NCBI GenBank assembly: GCA_964567845.1 | Contig: CAZMOG010000018.1 | Coordinates: forward strand, 1-29,608 | From: RGIG9079 sp964567845 | GTDB taxonomy: Bacteria > Bacteroidota > Bacteroidia > Bacteroidales > Marinifilaceae | Length of the DNA: 29,608 bases | Reading direction: 5' to 3' | Shown: positions 10,401-16,319 of the stretch, one piece after another | How positions within the stretch are numbered: position 1 is the first letter of the stretch | Layout: each line of letters opens with the position of its first letter | The notes under the pieces: model-generated | Databases searched by the model: none | Seen by the model: only the letters and a program-made list of their open reading frames with translations | What the model was told of the DNA's origin: nothing | Translations under genes and position numbers: made by a program

Positions 10401-10649
10401 AGCCGGAGCATTCAAGGTATAGTTTCCGTCAATGTCTGTACCGGTACCGATAGCGGTTCCCGTAACAATAACGTTAACACCAGGAAATGGTTGACCTAAC
10501 TCGTCAACTACAGTTCCTGACACTTTCACAAACTCCTCGTCCTGCGCAAGTACAGTGGTCGGTAAAAGGATAGCCAAAGCAACTATCGCCATACGACACC
10601 AACTGCGCAATACATTGGATGTTTTTGCAATTGTCATGTTTTTTTCCAT
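7413..10649 (-). CDS. susC: SusC/RagA-family TonB-dependent outer-membrane transporter
   Basis: A 1078-aa protein and the first gene of the operon. A signal peptide probably ends at VLA/QDEE (after residue 35). Next come a CarboxypepD_reg-like domain (about 42-115), a TonB-box region around EDVVVIGYQ (119-127), and a plug domain (about 130-255) with the SusC markers LQGKVAGLNI, PLYVIDGV, DIESIDVLKDASASAIYG and ANGVIVITTK. A 22-strand barrel then ends in the aromatic strand KYTFGLELTF. There is no N-terminal STN domain, so it is not wired to an anti-sigma/ECF signalling pair by that route. It imports oligosaccharides with SusD using TonB-ExbBD energy. A second Met at residue 5 (start at 10637) is an equally possible start. 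The leader is unusually long (see the promoter entry). Confidence 0.95.
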   Translation of the reverse strand: MEKNMTIAKTSNVLRSWCRMAIVALAILLPTTVLAQDEEFVKVSGTVVDELGQPFPGVNVIVTGTAIGTGTDIDGNYTLNAPANGSLTFKFMGFKDKVIGINGKTTINCTMEEDVQQIEDVVVIGYQSITREKATAAVSSVTSEKLENIPVPSVEMALQGKVAGLNIMNISGEPGSKGIVTLRGNTNIASQNARSTPLYVIDGVIMDENDLGEIDLTSTNPISGINPNDIESIDVLKDASASAIYGARAANGVIVITTKTPKGSKPQIRVNAYYGVSDRPTLRSISVGKAERDSKIGLVGDYFGYEGSQWQMNAQNNGNAFISYWVTDSLNPAFNNNTNWQDLIFRGARIQNYDVSVSQRIEKMGYRLSYNMYDEEGTMIGTGFNRHTLSLNLTLSPYKWMNITSNIRYSEMRRQKSYGDLNVFTPWGMPSSFAYLTENDIQNFSGRGVGRMDKNLNRSLTANVMLMLDFTKHLKWTTSYSYSLNENRTDYFIPSYSTTDGRSYASAGQAASRRWEVENYIQYLNSFNDQHNVSLLLGQGAEYNYSDAVNASGYDASSDDIKTVTGISSENQYGSSSISERSRLSFFARASYDFKDRYLLSVNWRMDGSSRFGKDNRWGHFPSVSAGWIVTKESWFPENVVTDFLKFRASYGVTGADPAGLYDTYTAMTASISNGSQSTTMYNGQNAIAYDYGSTVSSKKLGWEQSIQQNYGVDVHFLNKRIMATVDYYVRDSENMIYSTSLPSTTGYTTSQNNMVSVRNSGVELTLSLDLLPRNSDWMFTIDFNAAKNFNKIKSLPYNNRSVETGASWMLYTLTVGRPLYEFKNYNATGIFSSYDQIPVDPLTGRYLSMCGGWGLNEYYDGSQTLIEMEPGCTALVDINGDYIVDMYDKKSNGSPDPKLVGGMQAMLRWKNISFSMYCSYVAGRKFWNGFLSDRLNGGNWAGSSGTGRWGSYAGPAMDFGGLNFWTTEGVASDLPTLYPYSSTNQYMDLYNIASGLFIDNGAFFKIKNISLSYDFPTALIQKIKLQRLRVYGYLDNVKTWAKTKAFPDPENVQQSGYARGDEYPLPHKYTFGLELTF

Positions 10650-10715
10650 AAATTGAATTTGTTTTTAAATCATAGACTTATCTCTATTTGTTTTTTCCTT
10701 TTAGTTTATTGTTCA

Positions 10716-10728
10716 CCCCCCTGGGGGG
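10716..10728 (-). repeat. Perfect GC palindrome in the susC leader
   Basis: Six C then one T then six G on the plus strand, in surroundings that are mostly A and T, about 67 nt before the susC start. It could form a 5-bp all-GC hairpin with a 3-nt loop. No T run follows on the minus strand, so it is not a standard terminator. It may be a protein-binding site or an mRNA structure near the translation start. Confidence 0.5.
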
Positions 10729-10828
10729 AGATACAATGTTTCAGTTGTTGTTTTAGCTTTTCGGTTTTACTTTTTTTTACTTTTTTAATTGTTAACACTC
10801 TATATTTTGACTTTTTCCTATTTCTATT

Positions 10829-10867
10829 TTACAAATCATAGCGTATAGTTAAGAAATATTTTAACAT
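10829..10867 (-). CDS. Possible 12-codon leader peptide ORF
   Basis: A 12-residue ORF (MLKYFLTIRYDL) on the minus strand inside the susC leader. It is preceded by AGGAG (10874-10878), 6 nt before the ATG. Shine-Dalgarno sequences are rare in this phylum and none precedes the major genes here, so the combination stands out. A chance occurrence is quite possible: the ORF is very short and has no known relative. Confidence 0.2.
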   Translation of the reverse strand: MLKYFLTIRYDL

Positions 10868-11068
10868 TTATAACTCCTACGATTATGTCATAAAGAGCGT
10901 AAAAATACAACTCACCCACCCTGCATCACACATACACTACAAGAGTTTGTTAGCATTTTTAACACTATTTCGCCATGCCAATAAACTGATTTACAATAAT
11001 TCACACATAGCAAACGTTTTCGTCCGCAAAAGCAATAAACAATGCAAATACACTACTACACGACAAAG

Positions 11069-11100
11069 CAAATATAACATGAATTTGTTAAAAAGACAAA
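11069..11100 (-). promoter_or_regulatory. Consensus Bacteroidetes promoter, probably of the SusCD operon
   Basis: On the minus strand TTTG (11097-11100) is followed after 20 nt by TATATTTG (11069-11076). This matches the Bacteroidetes housekeeping consensus TTTG/N19-21/TAnnTTTG exactly. Transcription would begin near 11062 and reach susC after about 410 nt. It lies downstream of the tRNA operon terminator, so it is well placed to serve the PUL. No other exact -7 element was seen closer to susC. Confidence 0.6.
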
Positions 11101-11156
11101 AACTTCAACTCAATTTTTTAATTTTTTTTAGGCAAATTGTAAAAGTAAGAAGAATA

Positions 11157-11190
11157 CAAAAAAGGGCGACCGTTCTAGACGCTCACCCTT
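11157..11190 (-). terminator. Intrinsic terminator of the SRP RNA/tRNA operon
   Basis: On the minus strand AAGGGTGAGCG (11180-11190) pairs with CGGTCGCCCTT (11162-11172; one mismatch and one G-U) around a 7-nt loop and is followed directly by a run of T (plus-strand A at 11158-11163). It sits 6 nt past the last tRNA, a standard Rho-independent terminator position. Confidence 0.8.
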
Positions 11191-11195
11191 CCATG

Positions 11196-11267
<72 letters not shown>

Positions 11268-11273
11268 ATTACG

Positions 11274-11346
11274 AGCCTCTTGTCGGGTTCGAACCAACGA
11301 CCTCGAGATTACAAATCACGCGCTCTACCAACTGAGCTAAAGAGGC
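11274..11346 (-). tRNA. tRNA-Thr (anticodon TGT), copy 1
   Basis: A cloverleaf on the minus strand: acceptor GCCTCTT/AAGAGGC, D arm GCTC/GAGC, anticodon stem CGTGA/TCTCG (imperfect at the base) with loop TTTGTAA (anticodon TGT, reading ACA), and T arm GTTGG/CCGAC around TTCGAAC. CCA is not encoded. Identical in sequence to the copy at 11372-11444. Confidence 0.95.
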
Positions 11347-11371
11347 AAACTACTCAAGAACAAAACTTATG

Positions 11372-11444
11372 AGCCTCTTGTCGGGTTCGAACCAACGACC
11401 TCGAGATTACAAATCACGCGCTCTACCAACTGAGCTAAAGAGGC
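11372..11444 (-). tRNA. tRNA-Thr (anticodon TGT), copy 2
   Basis: A second copy of the tRNA-Thr(TGT), base-for-base the same as 11274-11346, separated from it by 25 nt and lying 13 nt downstream of the SRP RNA on the minus strand. This tandem arrangement is consistent with recent duplication or gene conversion inside the operon. Confidence 0.95.
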
Positions 11445-11457
11445 AATTTTTCAAAAA

Positions 11458-11554
11458 GGGTAAGCGAACTATATCGCACCGCTACAACCATCTACCCTTG
11501 CTACCTTCCGATCCTGGGGGAGTTCAACAGGAGCTGGTCGTATAGGACTTACCC
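11458..11554 (-). ncRNA. ffs: Signal recognition particle RNA (small bacterial 4.5S type)
   Basis: The minus-strand transcript of 97 nt begins GGGTAAG and ends CTTACCC, so its ends pair into one long hairpin. Its tip carries the diagnostic SRP domain IV: CAGG, a 3-bp stem ATC/GGT closed by the GGAA tetraloop, then AGCA. In E. coli the same core reads CAGG-UCC-GGAA-GGA-AGCA. The RNA binds Ffh and targets nascent membrane and secreted proteins to the translocon. A short T run (plus-strand A at 11453-11457) follows, but three tRNA genes continue in the same direction, so partial read-through and processing are likely. Confidence 0.92.
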
Positions 11555-11559
11555 GAGCA

Positions 11560-11590
11560 CAAAGGTACAAAAAAGTTTATTCCTACCAAA
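11560..11590 (-). promoter_or_regulatory. Promoter of the SRP RNA/tRNA-Thr operon
   Basis: On the minus strand TTTG (11587-11590), 19 nt, then TACCTTTG (11560-11567) match the Bacteroidetes consensus exactly. The predicted start is the first G of the SRP RNA at 11554, 6 nt past the -7 element. The fit between promoter and RNA end supports both calls. Confidence 0.85.
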
Positions 11591-11691
11591 CATTCGCAAT
11601 AAAAAATATTAATAAATTTTTCTTTGACTTTTTGAAACCTTTTTAAGGCAATTTCAGTATATAGGTATAGAAGATTTAACACTTTGAGTTT

Positions 11692-12222
11692 ATGAACTTT
11701 GCAAAAGGCTCGCTCTATTTTCCGTTTGAAAATATCGAGATTGAAAATTCGTCGAAATTACATGAATTCAAACAATTCATTTATGCTGAAAGAATCTCAG
11801 AGGCACTATTGAGCGCACAAAAAACGCTTTTTTTCGACCGAATATATGTTCTTGTTGTAAAAAACAACCAAAAAATAGCAACCTTCCCGGGCTCTCAAAC
11901 AATTATTGAAGGTAAAAAACAGCCACTCGACTCGCTGTTAAATGCCCAACTTCGTTCATGGGGATATGCACATATAACACAGAATTGCAATATCTCAGCA
12001 GAGTTATCGGAAATAATGTACGCTAAACAGACCAAAGAGTTCTATCTGCACCCTATCTACTGCAGCTTTGAAGCCCTAACATTTTTGTGCTGCGCTCGGA
12101 CCACACAAAACAGACACGAAATAAATGAAATTGCCGATATCAATAACATTCAAAATATGGCCATCCATATTGGTGAATGCATTGATAGAATTATTTACCG
12201 GTCACCAATCTGTCGTACATGA
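11692..12222 (+). CDS. Unrecognised 176-aa protein, possibly GAF-like
   Basis: I do not recognise this protein. It is soluble, with no signal peptide or membrane segment. It starts MNFAKGSLYF with an amphipathic helix (about residues 22-45), then FDRIYVLVVKNNQ, a polar middle, YLHPIYCSFEALTFLCCAR (about 123-141) and a final helix NIQNMAIHIGECIDRI (about 155-170). The alternation of a long first helix, a central sheet and a last helix is reminiscent of a diverged GAF/PAS-type sensor fold, but no ligand residues can be named. Its 3' end overlaps the convergent exonuclease gene by 32 bases. No exact promoter was seen upstream, though two TTTG elements lie at 11623 and 11631. Length and codon pattern suggest a real gene. 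Confidence 0.6.
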   Translation: MNFAKGSLYFPFENIEIENSSKLHEFKQFIYAERISEALLSAQKTLFFDRIYVLVVKNNQKIATFPGSQTIIEGKKQPLDSLLNAQLRSWGYAHITQNCNISAELSEIMYAKQTKEFYLHPIYCSFEALTFLCCARTTQNRHEINEIADINNIQNMAIHIGECIDRIIYRSPICRT

Positions 12223-12769
12223 TTTTTGCACCCCAGGCATCGGTAGCTGCGTATCGGATTTGAGTCTCTGTTAATATATCCGCTGCCCAATTAGATACAC
12301 GTTGACGCTTTGAAACGTGTACTCCAAAAATTATGGCCATCAATTTTGCGAATGATTTTTCATTGATTCCATACGCTCCTACCATATTCTGTAGATCAAT
12401 AAATGAAGAGGGTTGAAATTTAGCCAATTTCTGTAATGCTGCCAAATCATCCCTAATACCTACTCCTACCTTGACAATCTCTTGATTAGATAATAAATCC
12501 CCAATCGTTTTAGTAAAATTGATTTTACTTAAACGTAATAGCACTACATAATCATCGATACCTAATTGTATCATACTTACAGGATACAACGTACCCTTTT
12601 TAAACGAAGGACGTGTTTCTGTATCAAAACCTATTACCTTGGCACTAAACAAGGGTTTTAAAGCACTATCTATATCCTCGTCGCGCTCAACAACAACAAC
12701 CTTCCCCTCATAAATTGCACTTGGCAATAAAGCAATCTCCTCCTTTGTAATTGTTGGTTTAAAGTCCAT
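12191..12769 (-). CDS. DEDDy 3'-5' exonuclease domain protein (RNase D-like)
   Basis: A 192-aa protein with the three exonuclease motifs of the DEDDy class: Exo I FDTE (Asp49, Glu51), Exo II GVGIRDDLAAL (Asp107/108), Exo III YAATDAW (Tyr173, Asp177). The four acidic residues bind two metal ions; the tyrosine spaced four before the last Asp marks the DEDDy subgroup. A basic KRQRVSNW stretch (154-161) resembles the RNase D/WRN-exonuclease family. There is no HRDC domain, so it is a stand-alone exonuclease, probably cytoplasmic and acting on RNA or DNA 3' ends; its natural substrate is unknown. The start codon directly follows the stop of the DUF5063 gene with no spacer (TAG then ATG), indicating translational coupling. 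Confidence 0.9.
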   Translation of the reverse strand: MDFKPTITKEEIALLPSAIYEGKVVVVERDEDIDSALKPLFSAKVIGFDTETRPSFKKGTLYPVSMIQLGIDDYVVLLRLSKINFTKTIGDLLSNQEIVKVGVGIRDDLAALQKLAKFQPSSFIDLQNMVGAYGINEKSFAKLMAIIFGVHVSKRQRVSNWAADILTETQIRYAATDAWGAKIMYDRLVTGK

Positions 12770-13288
12770 CTAATTACAATTATATTTAACAGTATGAATA
12801 GCCCGTAGCACATCTACGCACGCTCTTCCCCAATACAATTCAAAATTATTGTTCAAAGTCCATAAGGACTCACTCATTACACTCTCTACCCCGGAACGAT
12901 AAGCCAAAACAAAATTCTTGATGTCCTGATAAATGTCAGACACCTTTTCCGATATGGTTCTCACCATAGGCTCATCCATATACCCTTCAGAACTATCGTA
13001 TATTTCAAGGTAATCATCATACTCCCCCATCATTGCCTTTATCTGTGCATATAGGGCATTATATTCATCCTCGGTAACAAAATCCTCACACTCCTCATCA
13101 TTATAGGTATCAATGTTTGGCATCATACTACCTTTTAAATACAAAAGTGGAATAAACTTTTGAAGTTTATCTATAAATTCCTTTTGAGACTGATTCTCCA
13201 TTTCTGTAAGAAACCGACAAAACTCTTTTGCCACAGCAACAAACTCGACTACCGGAGCCGAATATACAACACTACCTATTTCGCTCAT
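12770..13288 (-). CDS. DUF5063 domain protein
   Basis: A 172-aa acidic, mostly helical soluble protein without signal peptide. The sequence agrees with DUF5063 as I recall it (an AKEFCRFLTEMENQ helix, a LPLLYLKGSMMP-like segment at about 47-57, a conserved TEDEYNALYAQI helix, and a C-terminal FELYWGRACVDVLRAIH helix). The family is largely confined to Bacteroidetes and has no known biochemical function. It commonly sits beside a 3'-5' exonuclease gene, as here, which makes a shared nucleic-acid role plausible but unproven. Middle gene of a three-gene operon: 6 nt after the YciO-type gene and abutting the exonuclease. Confidence 0.8.
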   Translation of the reverse strand: MSEIGSVVYSAPVVEFVAVAKEFCRFLTEMENQSQKEFIDKLQKFIPLLYLKGSMMPNIDTYNDEECEDFVTEDEYNALYAQIKAMMGEYDDYLEIYDSSEGYMDEPMVRTISEKVSDIYQDIKNFVLAYRSGVESVMSESLWTLNNNFELYWGRACVDVLRAIHTVKYNCN

Positions 13289-13294
13289 AATCCC

Positions 13295-13909
13295 CTATAA
13301 ACTTCCTATCCCCTGACGTATTATCTCCGGCTCATCATCTGAACAATCTACAACGGTCGAAGGCTCATCGTTACCGTAACCTCCATCGATAATAACATCA
13401 ACAAACTTTGAGTACTTCTCATTTATCAATTCCGGGTCGGTTGTATATTCCGATTCACCAAATTGATCTGACTTTATTGAGGTTGTCAACATTGGATTTC
13501 CCAACTCCTCAACTATTGCATGTACTATTCTATTATCAGGAATTCTTATTCCTATTGTTTTACGCAAACCCTCCAATGACGACGGCAACCCTTTAGCTGC
13601 GGGCAAAATAAAGGTGAATGGCCCGGGCAAAGAGCGTTTCATATACTTAAAGACCTCATCGCTGATCTTTGTATATTTTCCTGCCATACTGATGTCTGAA
13701 CAGATTATTGAGAAAAGTGCTCTTTCAGGCTTAACGCCCTTAAGTGCAGCCACACGCTGTATGGCCTTGGGCTGCATTATATCACAACCAATGGCATATA
13801 CCGTATCCGTAGGATAGATAATAACACCCCCGCGTCTCAATTCATCAACAATCTTGCGCACCTCTGCAACATTGGTATTATCCTCGTAAAGTTTAATATA
13901 TCTGCTCAT
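13295..13909 (-). CDS. YciO-type member of the Sua5/YciO/YrdC family
   Basis: A 204-aa soluble protein of the family that includes L-threonylcarbamoyladenylate synthase (TsaC/Sua5), which makes the precursor for t6A in tRNAs reading ANN codons. YrdC-fold markers: GGVIIYPTDTVYAIGCD (28-43), KTIGIRIPDN (117-126), LTTSIK (141-146) and a C-terminal PEIIRQGIGSL. It resembles E. coli YciO in detail (DNP/DNT start, KTIGxRxP, PML-TS, GGYG-PTTV) more than TsaC, and the KxR and SxN residues expected in true TsaC/Sua5 are not evident. The genuine t6A enzyme may therefore be elsewhere and this paralogue may have another role. First gene of its operon, with a promoter at 13927-13959. Confidence 0.85.
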   Translation of the reverse strand: MSRYIKLYEDNTNVAEVRKIVDELRRGGVIIYPTDTVYAIGCDIMQPKAIQRVAALKGVKPERALFSIICSDISMAGKYTKISDEVFKYMKRSLPGPFTFILPAAKGLPSSLEGLRKTIGIRIPDNRIVHAIVEELGNPMLTTSIKSDQFGESEYTTDPELINEKYSKFVDVIIDGGYGNDEPSTVVDCSDDEPEIIRQGIGSL

Positions 13910-13925
13910 ACAATTTAAATGTTGG

Positions 13926-13959
13926 GCAAAGGTAGTGAAAAATTATCTACCTTTGCAAA
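13926..13959. promoter_or_regulatory. Palindromic divergent promoter (YciO operon / lyase operon)
   Basis: A perfect 10-bp inverted repeat, GCAAAGGTAG (13926-13935) and CTACCTTTGC (13947-13956), places a TACCTTTG -7 element on each strand. For the minus strand, TTTG (13956-13959) lies 21 nt upstream of TACCTTTG, an exact consensus, with a start near 13921 and a leader of about 12 nt. For the plus strand, TACCTTTG (13948-13955) predicts a start near 13961, 12 nt before the ATG at 13973; its -33 element is poor (TTGG, 22 nt). Each promoter overlaps the other, so their activities may be mutually exclusive. Confidence 0.7.
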
Positions 13960-13972
13960 AAAGAATATTTTG

Positions 13973-15067
13973 ATGAAAAAAGTTATTTCAACATTGGCAA
14001 TTGTATTAACGCTGTTATTTTACAGTAATAGCAATATACTCTCTGCACAGCAAAAGGAGATTGTTGTGCAGATTCCAAAAGAAAAATTCGGTAATCAATT
14101 GAAACATACCGATTCCATTATCGTGACAACCAAAACAGGTCAAATGCTTATGTCTCAATTTTCACATAAAGGAGACCTGCTGGTACTAATCCCCGACAGA
14201 GGCATTAATAAAATTTTTATCGGGCGAGGTTTGAATAAAAACCATACCACAACATGTGGTTCCCACTACCCCGAACGGCTCGACGATATTGCATGGGAGA
14301 ACAATTTAATGGCATATCGCACATACGGCCCGGCACTTCAACGCTCCGGAGAACGTGCATACGGCTACGATATATGGACCAAGAGTACATCTGAACCGGT
14401 GGTGAAAGAGCGCTACAATAACCACCTGTACAAGGGTATTTCATACCACGAGGATCATGGGAACGGCATGGATGTCTATGCTGTAGGTCCTACACTTGGA
14501 GGTGGCACCGCCGCACCATTTATAGACAGCTCTATTATATTTCCATACTGCTGGGATAGTTATGAAATTCTTGATAATGGACCAATCAGATTCACAGTTA
14601 AATTGAAATATCCATCGTTTACCATTGGCAACGATACCATCACCGAAATAAGGACGATTACCCTTGATCATGGATCATATATGAACAGAACAATAGTTGA
14701 GTATAAAGGACTTAAAAAGAGTATTCCGATTGTTGCAGGCATAGTTTTACACTCTACCGACATCAATAAATATTACGCAGACCCAAGAAACAGATTTATT
14801 ACAGTTCAAGACCCGACCCAATCAGATGGTAATGGAGAGATTTTCGCGGGAGTAACTGCACCTAAGAAATTCGAGCGTACAATGACCCATTGGGAACATC
14901 TGCTTGCTGTTGATTCAATTGCACCAAACCAAAAATTTGAATACCTTTGGGGAGCATCGTGGAGCAGATGCGGAATGGATATGAAACGGTGGAATAAAAC
15001 TGTTCTCCGACACCATAAAGAGCTAAACAAAGAACAACGGATCAAAATAATATTCACAAATAAATAA
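13973..15067 (+). CDS. Secreted DUF4861 protein of the lyase operon
   Basis: A 364-aa protein counted from the ATG at 13973, chosen because it begins a normal signal peptide (MKKVISTLAI..., probable cleavage LSA/QQ near residue 27) and follows the promoter start by 12 nt; an upstream in-frame ATG at 13919 would lie inside the promoter. The sequence agrees with DUF4861: PERLDDIAWENN (about 99-110), AYRTYGPAL, GERAYGYDIW, YHEDHGNGMDVY and a C-terminal WGASWSRCGMD. The fold is predicted to be mainly beta, like carbohydrate-active beta-sandwich enzymes, and His/Asp-rich segments could be catalytic, but I know of no settled activity. First gene of a four-gene operon with 10-nt spacing to the next; role in uronate-containing glycan breakdown is inferred from neighbours. 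Confidence 0.85.
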   Translation: MKKVISTLAIVLTLLFYSNSNILSAQQKEIVVQIPKEKFGNQLKHTDSIIVTTKTGQMLMSQFSHKGDLLVLIPDRGINKIFIGRGLNKNHTTTCGSHYPERLDDIAWENNLMAYRTYGPALQRSGERAYGYDIWTKSTSEPVVKERYNNHLYKGISYHEDHGNGMDVYAVGPTLGGGTAAPFIDSSIIFPYCWDSYEILDNGPIRFTVKLKYPSFTIGNDTITEIRTITLDHGSYMNRTIVEYKGLKKSIPIVAGIVLHSTDINKYYADPRNRFITVQDPTQSDGNGEIFAGVTAPKKFERTMTHWEHLLAVDSIAPNQKFEYLWGASWSRCGMDMKRWNKTVLRHHKELNKEQRIKIIFTNK

Positions 15068-15077
15068 CAGAAACACA

Positions 15078-16319
15078 ATGAGAATAGGCAAATTTATTCT
15101 ATGTCTGCTTATCTCTGCTATAACCATTCAGAGTAGCACAACTGCCGCCAAGCGAGCAGAGAAAAGCGATCGCGAAATTTGGTGCGATATTGCCTACAAA
15201 ATGGCTGCGCCTGTACTTGAAAATATGAGTAAAGGGCAATTACAAGCCAACATGTTAGTAGAGACAAGCCCCACCTGGGATGGCAGAGATATTCATGTAA
15301 CCTACATGGAGTGCTTTGGCAGACTAATGGCAGGAATTGCCCCATGGCTTGCACTTCCCGAAGACAACACACCAGAGGGAGAACAACGCAAACAACTTAA
15401 GGAGTGGGCATTAAAGAGCTATGCAAATGCAGTTAACCCCGAGAATCCCGACTATCTGCTATGGAGAAAAGAGGGACAAACTCTTGTCGATGCTGCCTAT
15501 ATTGCCGAAAGTTTCCTACGTGCATACGACGCACTTTGGATTCCACTTGATCAAACAACCAAAGAGCGTTACATTACTGAGTTTACGCAACTTAGAAGAG
15601 TTGATCCGCCATACACAAACTGGCTTCTTTTCTCGGCAACCGTTGAGTGTTTTTTAAAGAAAGCCGGTGCCGATGCCGACGAATACAGAATTCACTCTGC
15701 TCTACGCAAAGTTGAGGAGTGGTATGTAGGCGATGGCTTCTATAGCGATGGTCCTACATTTGCCTTTGACTATTACAATAGCTATGTACTTCACCCAATG
15801 TTTGTTGAGTGTCAGGAGGTAATTACCCAAGGTGGTAAATACAACATCTGGAACATGCCCAAAGGCGGTTTTGCAAATGGAGTAAAGAGAATGCAACGCT
15901 ACGGATTGATTCTTGAAAGATTAATTTCGCCTGAAGGTACATTCCCTGTTTACGGACGTTCAATTACTTATCGCACAGGAACATTACAACCATTGGCACT
16001 TCTTGCCCTTCGCGGCTGGCTTCCACAAGAGCTGTCAAATGGCCAGGTCAGAGCTGCAATGAGTGCAGTAATCAAACGGATGTTCAGTGATAACCGCAAC
16101 TTCAACGAAAAGGGATATTTAACCTTAGGATTCAATGGCTCACAACCTAATATTTCCGATTGGTACACAAACAACGGAAGTCTGTATATGGCATCGTTGG
16201 CCTTTTTGCCACTTGGCTTGCCTGCCGACCACCCATTCTGGACCGATGAACCACAACCATGGACCTCTAAAAAGGCCTGGGAGGGACTTGACTTTCCAAA
16301 AGACCACGCAGTAGAATGA
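15078..16319 (+). CDS. Secreted DUF2264 protein (possible GH154-type beta-glucuronidase)
   Basis: A 413-aa protein with a cleavable signal peptide (about residues 1-24) and no lipobox. The rest is a predicted (alpha/alpha)n barrel matching DUF2264: ETSPTWDGRDIHVTYMECFGR (about 63-83), NPDYLLWRKEGQ, DPPYTNWLLFSA, YVGDGFYSDGPTFAFDYYN (about 216-234), LERLISPEGTFPVYGRS and ISDWYTNNGSLYMASL. From memory, some DUF2264 members are classed as GH154 beta-glucuronidases acting on arabinogalactan fragments; this should be confirmed for this sequence. Acidic residues in the YSDG and PEGTFP motifs are candidate catalytic groups. It is followed by an ATGA overlap with the propeller gene, indicating translational coupling. 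Periplasmic location is inferred. Confidence 0.85.
   Translation: MRIGKFILCLLISAITIQSSTTAAKRAEKSDREIWCDIAYKMAAPVLENMSKGQLQANMLVETSPTWDGRDIHVTYMECFGRLMAGIAPWLALPEDNTPEGEQRKQLKEWALKSYANAVNPENPDYLLWRKEGQTLVDAAYIAESFLRAYDALWIPLDQTTKERYITEFTQLRRVDPPYTNWLLFSATVECFLKKAGADADEYRIHSALRKVEEWYVGDGFYSDGPTFAFDYYNSYVLHPMFVECQEVITQGGKYNIWNMPKGGFANGVKRMQRYGLILERLISPEGTFPVYGRSITYRTGTLQPLALLALRGWLPQELSNGQVRAAMSAVIKRMFSDNRNFNEKGYLTLGFNGSQPNISDWYTNNGSLYMASLAFLPLGLPADHPFWTDEPQPWTSKKAWEGLDFPKDHAVE

Larger units (their letters stand above)
10650..11068 (-). other. Long untranslated leader of the SusCD operon
   Basis: About 540 bases between susC and the tRNA operon contain no convincing full-size gene; about 410 of them would be susC leader if the promoter at 11069-11100 is used. 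On the minus strand the leader holds a tiny ORF with a Shine-Dalgarno-like AGGAG (10829-10867), a very A/T-rich stretch (10745-10830) and a C6/G6 palindrome (10716-10728). The nonamer CTATGATTT occurs twice in it, around 10675 and 10840. Such leaders can host post-transcriptional control of PULs, but no known RNA family is recognised here. Confidence 0.5.

Noticed and set aside
10653..10841. A 62-aa hydrophobic open frame upstream of susC on the plus strand
   Set aside because: It arises from the T-rich leader; it is extremely Phe/Leu-rich and has no promoter or start signal.
11274..11444. Duplicated tRNA as attachment-site repeats of an integrated element
   Set aside because: Only 25 nt separate the copies, and there is no integrase or mobile gene nearby.
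13919..13972. N-terminal extension of the DUF4861 protein from the ATG at 13919
   Set aside because: It would overlap the promoter and add 18 residues before a normal signal peptide.
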